DNA of 64,000 bases. Source: Pseudocercospora fijiensis CIRAD86 (lineage: Eukaryota > Ascomycota > Dothideomycetes > Mycosphaerellales > Mycosphaerellaceae). The notes under the pieces are model-generated. The model ran no database searches. It was not told the DNA's origin and saw nothing but the letters and a program-made list of their open reading frames with translations. How positions within the stretch are numbered: the stretch's first letter is position 1; each line of letters starts with the position of its first letter. Location: NCBI RefSeq assembly GCF_000340215.1, contig NW_006921536.1:2829016-2893015 (forward strand), given 5' to 3'. The translations under genes were made by a program, and so were the position numbers. This document shows, one piece after another, positions 1 to 12,200 of the stretch.

Positions 1-3000
1 CCTCCTCGGAGTTAGAGTTAGATAGCTAGAAGTCTAGTTTACTATCGGAATTAATATCGGAAATACTTTACGCGCAATTTATACGTATATAACCCTCCCT
101 TTGTTTATAAGTTATTCCTAATAGCTTACTAAGACGTATCTAGGGATGCGTATAGTTATTAGGTAGAATAGGATCTATAATCGCGGTAGGATCCTCCTCT
201 CGATAGGCATCTAAGGTCGGTAGAGGGTCCGTAGAGGCATTAACTTCCTCCTTAGTCGGGGGAGGGCGGGCAGGTTCTCTTAACTCGACGACCTTCTTTA
301 GGTTAGCCCGGGGGTGCGAGTGCTTCAAGGTAGCACTATTAAGTTCCTTAAGCCGATACGTAGAACTATCGTAAAGGACCTCCTATACTCTATAAGGCCC
401 TTTCTATTTAAAGGCTAGCTTATAGGAGTAACTATATTCTAGCTCCGACCGGTATAGGAGGACTATATCGCTAACCTTTAGAGGCTCCTAATTAATAGCA
501 TTATAGTTATCGAAATACTACTTAGCCTCTTTACGAAGGCGCCGTTATCGAGCAAGACCCTCCTAAGAAGTCGTAGTTATATCCTTAAGAGCCTTAGCCC
601 GTAGGGCAAGAAGATCTGCCCTAGTACGAATAGACCCCTAATCGTAAACGCTATACGTACGATAGGACAACTTAATAGGAAGAACGGCGTCCCTCCTAAT
701 TATAAGCTCTACCGGCGTAAGTCTAGTAGTATCGACAATAGTAGTTCGATCCGCCTAGAGAAGGGCTAGGACCCGGATAGAGATAGGAACCGACCTGTCC
801 CCTCTATTAGTTATCTTAGACAGGGCATTAATTAAAGACCGATAGCTACGTTACAATAGTATCGACTAGGGATATGCGGGGAGATCGAACGTTTTCGCCC
901 TATACGAAACAAGTAGTACTTAAACTTCTTTAGCTATATTGTTCGTAGCGTTGTCTAAGATAATCTCGTAAGGTGTTCCCTAGCGGCAAAACAGATCTTT
1001 AAATAGGAAGGTAGCTATATTACGAGCATTAATAGCGCCGTAGCCCTTATAGAAATAATAGGCCTCTAGCTATCGAGAAAGACCCTCCCGAATAATATAT
1101 AAGCTATTATTGCGACTAAGATAGACCCTATCGCTATACTATCGCTCTCCGACTAATTAGGTAGTAGGAATACGCAGTTCTCCTAGACGTCGGTAGCTAT
1201 TCCTAAAATTGCACTTAGGACAGCTCTTATAGTAGCGGGAGACATTAGCCTATACGCCGTCCTACTAGTAGCGCCGACGAAGGACATCGAAGGTGCCCTC
1301 CGCCGCCCGGTAGCCGAGCTTATCGTAAACGGAACGAAGGATCTCTTATCGGGCTGCTAGGTCGTTAATAATACGCTAGAGAGGTGCATTAACTATCGCT
1401 TATCGCTAAAGGATTCGATCTTTAACTAGGAATCGTCGAGAATAGCGAATAACCCGACGGTATTAACTCTTTAATAGGCTAGGCGCTTTCTTCGTATAGG
1501 TTAGGAAGTAGGCGATATAATAGGAGTCGTCGGAGTAGACCCTATTAAGGATATTATCCCTCTCTAGTTTATCCGCCTTAGCTTTAGCCTAGTCGTTATC
1601 GTTAGTAGTAGGGCTCCCGTCGGACTAGTTACCTAGTTAGTCGCTAGGTTAGTCGTCGGTAGTAGGCCTAGTAATCGCTAGTATAGCATTAATATAGAAG
1701 GTAGCGAAGAAAGTGCGGTTAATTACCGTATCGATATCCTCTTCTTCTATTATTTCGGCGATATCCTCTTCTATAGCGGGCCTTCTAGAAAGGCTATCTA
1801 GTCTAGTGTGCTTCTTGCTAGGAACGTAGAAGACGTTAAAATCAAATAAATAGATCTAGGTAACCTACTAAGCTATCGTAGAGTTTAGCAGGTCGGAGGC
1901 TATACGGTTAAGCTAATAGACTAGCGTCTAAGCATCGATTTCTAGACGAAAGAATATACTAAAGAGCTGTAGTCGGAACTTCTTAAGAGCCTTATAGACT
2001 CTAAGGCATTCTCGCTTACTAGTATCGTATCGGGCCTCGATCGGTTTCTATAGTCCGGAGTCGTACCTAACAGGATAACGCAAGGATAGCTCCTTACGGT
2101 TATACTATATTAGTATCTCGCTATAGCCTTCCCCGCTCGAGTCGATAGCAACAATTATTAAACCCGTACCCTCTAAGTAGTTAATAGATGTTAGTATAGG
2201 TGCGCTAACGAGCGCCTTAGTTACCGTATCCTTAGCCGCTTAGTAAACGGAGGTCTATTCGAATTTAGCATCCTTCTTAAGCAAGGCGTATAAGGGCTTA
2301 TATACTAAAGCAAAGTTCTCGACCTAGATATAGAAGTAGGAGACTACTCTAAGCTAGGTTCGGACATCCTTCTAATAGGTAGGATCCAGCTAGGACACTA
2401 TCTTTAGGACCCGTATATTATTAGGATAGCGGCCGTTCTTATTAGTTACAAACCCGACAATGTTTATTCGTTTGTATAGGAGCTAAAGCTTCTCCCTATA
2501 TACCGTAAGGTTAGCTCGCTCTAGGTCGTAGAGGACACTATCGAGGTTCTAAATATATTCGAGAAAGAACCTATAGATGCTAGGCTCTACTTCTTTATTG
2601 TCGTACCTAGTTTTAGGGCCCTTAATGCCGATATCGTCGAGGAAAGGCATCGCTATATAGGAGATATAGGCCGCGAGGACTTAGTTTATAATGCGAACGA
2701 ACTAGGCTACGGAGTTAGTTGCCCCTTAGGGAAGGGTAGTTTGTCTATATAGCCTAAGAGGTGTCTCGAAACTAGTAAGGTCCCGGCTATTAGGGTAGAG
2801 AGGAATTTAGTCGTAGCCCGAGAAAACGTTAACTAGTAAGGCTACAATATAGTTAGTAAAGGCTTCCGAGAACCTATTAGTCTCCGGAGGAAGGTTAGCA
2901 TCTCTAATCGTAACCGTATTAAACTTTTATATAGCGTTAATTAGGCGGTACTTCTTTAGTTCCCTAGGAGCTGTCTTCTTCTAAACTAGGAAGTATAGAT

Positions 3001-6000
3001 TGCGATACGAGGTATAGGAAGGTTCTAAGGTGCTAGCCTTTATACGCTATCGTATTATATCCTTAACTATACCTCGTAGGCTTAGGTTGAGTTTGAAACC
3101 TAAGTAGGCCTAAGGCTTATATTCGATCGTTCGGATCCTCTACGGAGGGGCAACCTCCGGATTTATCCTACTAAGGTAAGTAAAGTTATATACTAATACG
3201 GCCTCGCGATTATATAGAAGCTCGTATAGCAAATCCAGTTTGCGATCCGAAAGCTCGATACTAGGTTTGATTTTCGCAAGCCTCTCCTCTATTAGCCTTA
3301 ACCCCCTAGGGATAGTAGAGAACTTTTTCGTAATGTATTTCTAATCGTACGGACTATCCCTAGGTAGTAGTGTCGCCTCCTAATTAAGGTACTTCTATCG
3401 CTAGTTAGGATTTCCGCTAGGATTAGACCTATCGGTAATATACACGCTGCCCTTTACGGGCTTAATCTTATTAGCTACCCTTTTGTATAGGGTATATATA
3501 CTAATCGATTGTCGAACCCGAGCTCTCTCTCTTTGTCGCTAGGCCTAGAGATTAGCGCAACAAAATAGCGCGTAAACTTCTTTAGAAGTCTCCTTAAGTC
3601 GATAGGTATATAGCTAGTAGTCCTAATTTATAACGCCGGCGAAAACGTTGGATTCGTAATAATACCCCCGGGGTAGCATTAGACTCGCGTCCTAATTAGT
3701 TAGTTCGGGTAGGCCCGCGTCCGGTAGTAATACCTCCGGCGACAATATATAAGATAGCATTATTACCTTAACTTGTATAGTAGGTATAGGTAGTCGTTGT
3801 ATTATACTCGCTATCGCTTCGAGTACTCGTCTTCTTAGTATAGAACCTAGAAACTTGCCTTAACGTACGGAGCGGCGCACTTCTAGAAATAACCTATTTA
3901 AGCTATACTAACTTATAGCGCAGATTGCCGGTCTTACAACCGCGCCGTAGCGTTTCCCGAAGACCGTCTAGAAGTAGTAAGGATATCCTCGTAGGACTTG
4001 TAGCTAGTATTGCCGATATAACTAGTAAACACGACTCGGTTACTCTTCTAGTTAGCAATAGTTCCCTCCTAGGAACTATCGTCGTAGTTGCGCTAGATAC
4101 TACGAGTTATGCGAGACTATAGCCGACCTAGAATAATTAGCGTATTTAGGTCGGCGGCGATCTAGAAGGTAAAGGAAAAGCATATACCGAAGGCGTCTAC
4201 TATAACATTATAGTAAGCACCTACTAGCGTAACCTCTCTATTTACTCCCTATATACCTAGGGAAATGTCTCTGTTTATTAGCAGCCTAAGTTGTTTAGCC
4301 TAACGCTTACTTATAATAAGTAACTCCGAACCATTATTAAGCATTACTAGCATCTGTTAACTATAGCTCCCGATAGTAACCTAAATATAGATAGCGGGAA
4401 CGACGGCGAAGGAACGGGTAACTGCGGAAAGGTCTATATTATTAGGGATAGAATAAAGTTCCTTAGGTCGAGGAGGTCCTACTCGACCGATTTGTTAGCT
4501 AGTAAACCGGATAGCCTTAATAGAGACTAAAACTAGAGTAGGGTCGGGATTATTACTATCCCCTCGGCCTATCTCCTTAACTCCCTCTTCGTTAGTATTA
4601 TCGATAGTATCTTAGTTCTCGTAGGTTACCGATTCGCCTTCTGCTAACTCTTAGGCACCTAAAAATTTAGGAAGGAACTATAGGGAAGAGACGTCGATAT
4701 AGTCTTCTCGTCCCTATTTCCTTCGGAGGGTAGCAAGGTCTTTTGTAAAGGTAGTATCGTTAGGGATTCGGCTCTAGAATAGGTTAGTAGGCAAACCGTA
4801 TGCTAGTAGCTCTCCTATAGACATATTAGACTTAAGGTCTAGGAACTATAAAGCCTAGAAGAGAGCGTTTGCCTTTGTATCTAAGGAGTTAGCTAGGCTA
4901 GTACTATACTTTTTTATATACCTATTAAAGCGAAAGCTCTTTAGGTCGGATAACTTCCGTTTATAGGCAGGTAGGTTAGCTAGGCCTAGGGTACTACTAA
5001 TGTCGGTAGTAATATCCTCTATATCGACCTCTAGAGTCTCTAGGACGACTAGGCTTTCTATAGGTAGGGTGCTAGGGGCGGTGCTAGGTGCGGTGCTAGA
5101 TCGGGCAGCGCGGTCTATAGCTGTCTAGAGAGTCTTAGTTTTAGCGGTTAACTCTCGCTATTGCTTAGCCTTATCGGCCGCCTTGTTCTTTAGTACCCTA
5201 GTAGGGGCTGCCGTACTAGGGCGAGTAGGGTTCTAAGGGCTCTTACCCTTGCTTTAGGACTAGGTTTAAGACCGTATAGCAGCGTAGATATCTATACTGT
5301 TCTTAGTAACTACGTAAATATTAGCGACTGCGTCCGGATCCTAAGAAACAAAGTTAACTTTAATAGGCTTAGTAGTTCCGTTACTACTTCGCTCCTTAAC
5401 CTGTTTTGCCCTAACCTTCTAAGTTTCTCGTTTAGTAATAGCGGCGAGGGTACTATTCCTAGTGTCCTTAAACTCGATCTTGCCGCTATACTTCTTTTCT
5501 AGAAGGGTCTTTAGCTAAGGTAGCTTCGGGGCTCTCCGATCCTATTCGAAATTAATCTTATCGCCGGTGTCTATATAGTAGAATCGGCTATTTACTTGCA
5601 TAATAAGCTTCTTTTTAAGAAGCTCTTTCTAGATAGGGTAGGACGATTAGACATGTTTGCACCCGCTATATATCTAGCACTTGCTATCTAAGTTAGAATA
5701 GATCTTCCGTATAGCGTAGACATCTACTAAAGGGGCTTTAGGGTAGTTAGGATCTAAAACCTAGTAGACTAGTAGTATATCGCCTAGTATAGTAGTATTA
5801 ATAACCTCCCTAACTCGCTGTAATGCTTTCGTATTTAGGTTTAGCTAGGCTAGGGATTTAGCTAAGTCCGCGACATCCTAAGAGTGCTTAGTAACCGTAG
5901 GAGTTACGGTCTTAGGACTACTTTGCGATTTGGGAAGGAACTTAGGTCCCTTACTTACTAGGGCTTCTTTCCTAACCTGCGCTAGGTTATTCCGGTCTTC

Positions 6001-6792
6001 GCCGTAGATAAACTTCCTCGTATCGGCTATGCTATTAATATCGGCCTTAACACACACTAGGACCTCTTTGTACTTCCTAAAGCTCTTAGGATCGGCCTCG
6101 CTAAGCTTGTAGCGACAGAAGATGCGCTAAGCTATAGGCTACGGTAACCCTTAGAGGAGCAGCCTCGTTCTCTAAGAGTTTTCGAGGTTACTCTATTCGA
6201 TGCTATCCGCTAACTCGACAAACTCGCGGACATACCCCTTTAGGTCGTTATCCTTAGTGCGCCTTACTAAGTAGAGGGACTCGAGCTACGTACGACTGCC
6301 TTTAGTACGACGGCTATCGCGCTCCCGATACTCCCTTATAAAGGCTATCTTAAAGGTCTCCTAGTTAGCATTAGACTTGTCGTCCTTTTCTAGGTAGCTA
6401 ACTAGGGTTTTAAGGGTTCGGTAAAGCTTAGAGGAGGTAGTCCTCGTAAAGGACCGAATCTTGCACTAGTCGGATTCTCTATCGAGCTCGTAACTAACCA
6501 AGCCTTCCTTAAAGCGCTTAATATGTACTATAGCGTTCTACCCTTCGAATAAGGGATTTGCACTACTCCCTAGTTCTAGCGGGCGACGCTTACTCTAACG
6601 GAGAAGCTTAGTTTGCTTCTCTATTATCTTTATAGGGACAGTATAGAGCGCCTCTAGCGTAAAGGGCGTAGGAGGTTCGCTTATATTAACTAGTCGCCGC
6701 CTAATTTCTTCGTTAATAGGATTAGGGGCGTTTTCGGATTTAGAAGATTCCGCTAATTCTTAATACTCGTTTTCGCTAGAGCTAGAGCTTAT
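1..6792 (-). pseudogene. gag-pol of retrotransposon A1
   Basis: Minus-strand polyprotein region. Gag starts near 6,792, where the expected ATG now reads ATA, followed by a Ser run and SENEY then a TAA that was probably CAA. A Cys/His-rich patch near 5,640-5,700 may be a zinc knuckle. The reverse transcriptase catalytic box reads FLDD at 2,633-2,644 within IAMPFLDDIGIKGP. RNase H ends with a PDSLSRRP-type motif near 1,780-1,830. The integrase zinc finger is near 1,200-1,340, ending SCPKC with GH changed to GY, and the catalytic core continues below 1,150. The region ends about 20 codons before the pol stop seen in A2. Stops fall at former Gln and Trp codons. Family assignment is secure from motif order; exact ORF joins are not resolved. 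Confidence 0.88.
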
Positions 6793-7610
6793 CCGATTGT
6801 TGTAAAATAGTTAAAATGGAATGCTATATAAAGTTGAAATAGAATACTGTATAAATGTGTTTTTAGTGTCTTTAGTTTGTTTAGTTTATTATAATATTAA
6901 TATACGAGAGAGTAGTATATTAGGCTGTTTCTCCTAGTGTTACCCCTAGGGTAGCATTAGGATTTAGCCTCTTAGGGGTCGCCTAACTACCTTTAGGAGC
7001 TTAGTTTAGTAAATTTCGGACAAAAGCCGCTCGGAGAGAGAGACTGCAATCTCTGTTTATACCTAGATCCTAGAAACTAGCTCGTATCTCCTTTAGCTAG
7101 GCAGGGGGGCGGCAGCCTTCTTTTCCTAGTAGAAGGCTAAGTACTGTCTAAGCGAGGCTACGGATCTAGGAAAGCCCTATCCGATTAATAGGGGACTCCC
7201 CGGCTATCCGGCCTACAATCCGTATTTGCTATTAATTAATAGTCTTAGCAAACTAAGCAAGGCCGATAGGTAATTAATCTATCTCCTCCTTAGGCGGGCG
7301 GTAGCTTATCTCGAGCAAGCGGTGCTAAATAGGTCTTCGACCCGGAGCCGAGTCCTTAGAAGCTAGCTATAGTCGCAGACTAGGCCCTAAGCTATAACAG
7401 TCCTAAGGGTTTGTAGCTTTTCGGGTTAAAGCGATACTCTCGTTAAGAGGTTTCTCTACTTGTCGTAATAGCCCCTCGAGATACTTCTATATCGTCTATA
7501 TTGTAGGCTCTCGTCGTGCCCTCGCTTCGGTTATAGCTATTCGTACCTAGAGACTACCTTTAACATACCTAAACCTATTAGATATAAAGAGATAGCCCTA
7601 CCTTCGGCTC
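6793..7610 (-). other. 5' leader of A1
   Basis: Non-coding stretch between the gag start and the 5' LTR, collinear with 25,242-26,059 of A2. It holds one copy of the recurring GC-cored palindrome (6,933-6,961). I see no ORF in it. The primer-binding site should abut 7,610 but cannot be matched to a tRNA by eye. Confidence 0.7.
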
Positions 7611-7893
7611 TAATAAAGGACGGAAACCAAAACTACTACTACTACCTACAGTAATAGTATAGGCTACCGAGGGTAATATAACCTATAGCAATATAGGCAG
7701 CTATGTTTAGCATAATAGGATAATAAGACGGTTGCTTAGGCTAATAACTAGAGCCCTGCAATATAGGCATTGTGGAAGTGTAATATAAACAATATACTAC
7801 ACGAGGTTAGTGCTCTATCTGTAATGTAGAAGGAGGCCTCTTATATAGGCTTAAAACTTAGCCTAGGTATATAGGGCCGGTTACTAGCTAATA
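7611..7893 (-). repeat. LTR of element A (A1, 5' LTR)
   Basis: A 283-bp repeat starting TAATAAAGGACGGAAACC and ending TTACTAGCTAATA. It recurs at 13,996-14,278 and 26,060-26,342 with the same length. The expected TG...CA ends read TA...TA, as RIP would produce. The sequence right of it changes completely between copies, which fixes the boundary. Confidence 0.93.
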
Positions 7894-10800
7894 CTAGATC
7901 CTCGCGGTATTTCTTCTAACGCTTCTACTAGTCGCGTACGGCTGTTAGCGGCTCCGTCTCGCCTAGGATATCTAGCGGAACCTGCGAGATTATCGCCTAA
8001 TCTAGGGCATTATCGATAGAGGTAGCCTAGACTTAGTATACTACCTTGCGGCGGAAAACTGCGCTGCCTATAAGGATATATCGGCTACAGATTAGGGCGA
8101 TCTTATACTTGCCGTCCGTGTTTGCTATATAGTATAGGTATAGAGGGCCGATTAGCTTGCGTTTAGTACGCGGGAAGCCGTACGCCTCTACTAAGTAGGT
8201 ATGCTAGGTACCGAGGTCCTTTATCGAGATCGTAGCGTCGTCGATTATTTAGAACATATTACTAAGCTTAAGGTCTAAGAGTCGTGTACCCGTAGGCGGT
8301 ATATAATTAATCGTAATAAAGCCTAGCGCATTGTAGATCGGTACCGTAGTATCGGCCTAGTAGCTAGATTTAAGCTATTACTCTATATCGGAGTACTACA
8401 TTCTAGAGCGCTATAGGTAATTGTCCTTATCTATATTAGTAGCGCCTCGCCGAACCTTCTTGTCTATCGGCGTATATACGCTTGTCGGGGTAGCGATTTG
8501 TACGCTCGTTAGCGTAGCTATTGTAGCTAATAATAGGATCGGGACTTCGATATTTGTAACTCGCGTAGGGGCCTCTTCTTAAGCGTCGACGTCTATAGGT
8601 GCCTCTTCTAGAATCTCGTCGTCCTCTTATCGGTAAGATAGGCTAGCGTCTCGAGGTCCTACGTCGGGCGTTGCCTCGCGTAATAGCTATAGCGTAGCGT
8701 TCTGTCCGAGGAAAGGTAGGGAAGTGCCTTCCTCTATATTGCCCTTATTTATAGTCTGTACGCGATAAAATATTGCTGTAAGCGCGCTACGTAGGTTAGA
8801 GCCTATTAGAGAATCGGTATACTCTACTAAGAAGTTCTCGTATCGCTATTACGTAGTATCGTCCTTATAGGTATATCTCGTAAAGCTAAGTTCTCGTACC
8901 GGGTTTAAGGCGGTATAGGTCTAGCGTACTATATCGTTAACCTAAACAAGGCGGTCTACGGCTAAGTCGTCCTTACGCGCGGCGTTAATAATTGCCCCTA
9001 TAGCTACCGTAAAGGCGCAGCTTGCCGCGCGCTAATACGCGCCTAAAGCCGTAACCGTATCGCGTACCTCCTTACTAATATCTAGGGATACTAAAGGGAG
9101 GCGCTTACGACGAGGCTTAGGCAGGTTATTATCGTTATTGTCTCCGTCTAAGCTATTCTACTCGTTAGAGTCGTTCTACTCGCCCTATCCGCGCTGCTTT
9201 ACCTTGCCTAGTATAGTCGGCTACGTCTTGTCCTCCTTTTGCTTAGTAGGGTATTACTACGGAGGTGCTGCCTTGTCTCGGAAGGAGCCCCTAATAGTAG
9301 AGCTCTCTACTAGGTATACGGTAATGTCGCATCCGTATATAGTACTAAAGGCGGGCTCCGTATTACGCGAGAGTATAGCCTTACGGCTAGAGGCGCTAAG
9401 CTTATAGACGTATATACCGTTAGCGTCTTATTCGCGGATTAGAGTCGAATAGCGGATTAAGTCCGGATCTGTATCGACGTCGGTACTATCGGCGTTAAGG
9501 AATTCTTCGGTATCTTCTACGCTCTTAGTAGCGTAGAGGTTCGGAAAGGCTAACTAAACGGCGTCTACGACCTAGCGTGCGGTTATCGGGGCGTTAGCGC
9601 GGATAAGGACAGCGTCTATAGCCTTACCCTAAAGTTCGTCCTTGCCCTTATTATCTAGAGGAGCGGGGCCCTTGCCGTCTTTAGTTCTAGCGTTATCTAT
9701 AGTAACATCCTTTCCTATAGCCTTTTCTTTCTATACTTCGTGCTACTCTTTCTCTATTACGTTCTCGCTATCGACGTTTATTTTCTCTACGTCCTACTTT
9801 TTACCTACGATTACTTTTCCTAGTTCCTACTCTTTTTTCTCTATTACGTTCTCGCTATCGACGTCTATCTTTTCTACGTCCTGCTTTTCGCCTACGATTA
9901 CTTTTCTTAGTTCCTAGTCTTCTACTATAATAGTGTCCTAATGCGTCGCGTCGTTAGGGTCCTTAAGCTCCTTCTTATATCGCTAGAGTATAGGTAATCC
10001 CTTAGAGCGTAGGGCCGCCTTTCCCTTAGGGCGCTTAGTAGCTAACTCTACGGCGCTAGTATCGGCGTTAAGCGCGGTAGCGTCGCGTGCTACTACGGCG
10101 TCCGAGGTATATTAGTATTAATTTGCGGCTTCTTCGAGATAGTAAGGAAGGTCCTTATCGCCCTATACCTATCCTTAATTATTGCGGTAATCTATCTACT
10201 AGGTATTAGGCTTAATTATTTCTACGATCTTAGTAGGGCTATATACTAAAGTTAGGGTGCGCTCCTTCTAGTAGCGGCATTCCGTCTAAAATCGCGTAGA
10301 GGCGGCAAGTTGCTTAGGGTAGGCGTCTAGCAATTTAGTACTATCGAACGTAACTAGGTCGACGGGCTCGAGTATAATAATCTTTTCTTATGCCTTTACG
10401 TATATCGCGGCTATCTGCTACTAGACTATCGCCTCTATAGTAACGTTCTATTCCTCCTCGAACTAGCCTAGCAAGTTGTAGCAGTTTGTAGTCTAATTAA
10501 GGCGCTCGTCGGCCTGCTCTAGCGTTTCGTCTTCTAGTCTATCTACCGTACGTACTGCGATCTATACAATCTATACGTATACGGATATAAGGTTTAGCTC
10601 GGTCTCGTCCTAGCCTAGTATACCGGTAAGGATCTCGTATAGCTTATCTAGGGCGTTCTTTGCGAAGCCGTAGCTAGCTAAGGCGCTTATAAGTTAAAAC
10701 GCGGTCTAAGTATAGGGTACTGCGAAGGGTATACTGTTCTCCTTATAAGACGTTAGAGTAAGGTCGAGTTTAGCGAGCGTCCGGATTACGTAGTAGATGT

Positions 10801-11640
10801 TATAGTTACGGACCTAGTCCGGGATCTCTATTAGATCGTAGAACAATTTAGCGTACTAGGGATCGGGGATAATAACGCGGTATCGCTAGCCGTCCTAAGC
10901 GACGTCTAGCTTAGCGTCTAAAAACTAATAGAACTATAGTAGGCCGAAAAACGTAGCCTAGCTAGCGTAGTTACCTATCTCGTAGCCGTTAACGCTAGCG
11001 CCCTACTATAATAAGATAGCGATATAGCGCGAGGTATTACGGTCCTTTAGATTAGCTTTAGAGTCGAGTAGTAGTAGGGGCAGGTAGCTAAGTTCGGAGA
11101 GGTCGACTAAGCAAATTCGTATAATATATACCCTATCGGAGCCGTAGTGCTTTAGGAAGAAGTCCTCGAAGGTAATAGGGTTTACCCGTATAGTTCTTCC
11201 GCGTAATAGCGGGCGCGGTACTAGCGTACGATAGATTCGTGCCTATACCGTAGCGTTAACGAAGTTACTAATGTTTTCTAGTAGTAGCCGGTCGAGCTCG
11301 CGGTATAACTCTACCGGGACCTTATTATAAGGGATTTTATTAAGGTTCGCCTATGCGATGTTTTTAGGCGAGCTAACGTAGTCCTCGTAGTACTCGATTT
11401 ATAGTAGTGCTACGGCAAATAGGAGGCTGCTAACCTTGCGACGCTAAGGTAGCTACTACTAGCTTAGTTCTAAGAGCTCGTCTTCTTTATAGGCGTATTA
11501 CTATTATATAGGAGGGCCGCGCTCGCCCGCTAGCGGACAGTAGCGCTCGGTACGCTCTATTTTAGGGATAGATAGTATTGTCGGGGCTAGTCGTTAAGGC
11601 GGCGTATGCTTAGTAAGGATGTTAGTAATACTAATAAATA
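7894..11640 (-). pseudogene. Extra ORF of element C, unknown protein, interrupted by A1
   Basis: A minus-strand frame of at least about 1,250 codons can be read from near 11,640 down to the A1 insertion, closed only by TAA/TAG codons of RIP type. I do not recognise the protein. Near its start it has KIERTERYCPLAGERGPP. Around 9,690-9,920 it is Lys/Glu-rich with a tandem duplication of about 28 residues (GKVIVGEKQDVEKIDVDSEN type). The part near 7,950-8,200 reads NTDGKYKIALICSRYILIG. It lies after the chromodomain, where an env or accessory ORF would sit, but no signal peptide or membrane segment is evident. The plus-strand frames at 9,138-9,407 and 9,642-9,917 are antisense shadows. Start and end are approximate; frameshifts were not excluded. 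Confidence 0.6.
9700..9920 (-). repeat. Tandem duplication of about 84 bp inside the C extra ORF
   Basis: The block from TTCTCTATTACGTTCTCGCT onward occurs twice, about 84 bp apart (starts near 9,751 and 9,837). In the minus frame it codes two copies of a charged module containing VEKI(D/N)VDSENVIEK. Confidence 0.75.
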
Positions 11641-12200
11641 AGCGGAGAGAATTTAGTATATTGCGTATGCGTAGCAACTAAGAATTTGCGGCGTTGCTAG
11701 GGCGTTCTACGCTTGTTATAACGCAAACTTTACCTTGCTTGCGCCGCGCCGTTTATATATACGGTGCGGCCCGTCCGACAATAGGACGCGTTATACGTTA
11801 ATAATAACAATAGGGCGCGTCGGCGCGCGCTCTAGGGCGACAATAGAGGAGGACAATAAAGTAAACTATTTCTATATTAAAATAAGGTAAAGTAGGGTAC
11901 GTTTTAAAATAAAGTAAAGTAGAGTACGATTCAATTATAGACAATAGTACTATAACGTAATATGCCGCGATAGAGATTCCTATTACTATATATAGTGCTA
12001 CTTAGTTAACCCTCGTCTAGCGGCTCTTTAGGAGTTACGTAAGCTAGGCCTCCGAGAAGGCCGAGCCTATAGTTCTCCTACTATTAACTACGGCGCGCTT
12101 AGGGACGGCGCTATCGGTACCTACTATTATAGCGCTTGCTAACGTGCCGCCTACTAACGTAACGCTTGCTATCGTAACGCTTGTTATAGGTAGAGGCGAT
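11641..12200. other. Spacer between chromodomain and extra ORF of element C
   Basis: No ORF was seen. The part at 11,730-11,840 is CG-rich and contains many CGCG and GCGC runs, untouched by the CpA-specific mutation. At about 11,873-11,935 a degenerate 28-bp unit (TAAAGTAGRGTACG type) occurs twice in tandem. Confidence 0.55.

Larger units (their letters stand above)
1..7893 (-). mobile_element. Retrotransposon A, copy A1 (Ty3/gypsy, RIP-degraded, truncated by window edge)
   Basis: This is the 5' part of a large Ty3/gypsy element read right to left: LTR (7,611-7,893), leader, gag, protease, reverse transcriptase, RNase H and integrase. Position 1 aligns with 18,454 of the second copy A2 and the two stay collinear to 7,893/26,342, differing mainly by C/T and G/A changes. 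The left LTR and the extra ORF seen in A2 would lie outside the window. A1 is inserted in the extra ORF of element C: C coding sequence resumes at 7,894. All frames are closed by TAA/TAG stops of RIP type, so the copy is dead. Confidence 0.92.

Noticed and set aside
3652..3682. Palindrome-like GC core at 3,657 (and 22,116-22,141) as further boundary elements
   Set aside because: Here the motif lies inside a continuous pol reading frame (LPRG region before reverse transcriptase), so it may be coding coincidence; not counted among the boundary copies.
9138..9917. Two plus-strand frames of 89 and 91 codons
   Set aside because: Low-complexity Ser/Phe/Leu translations antisense to the coherent minus-strand extra ORF of element C; they use alternative starts and have no homolog-like features.
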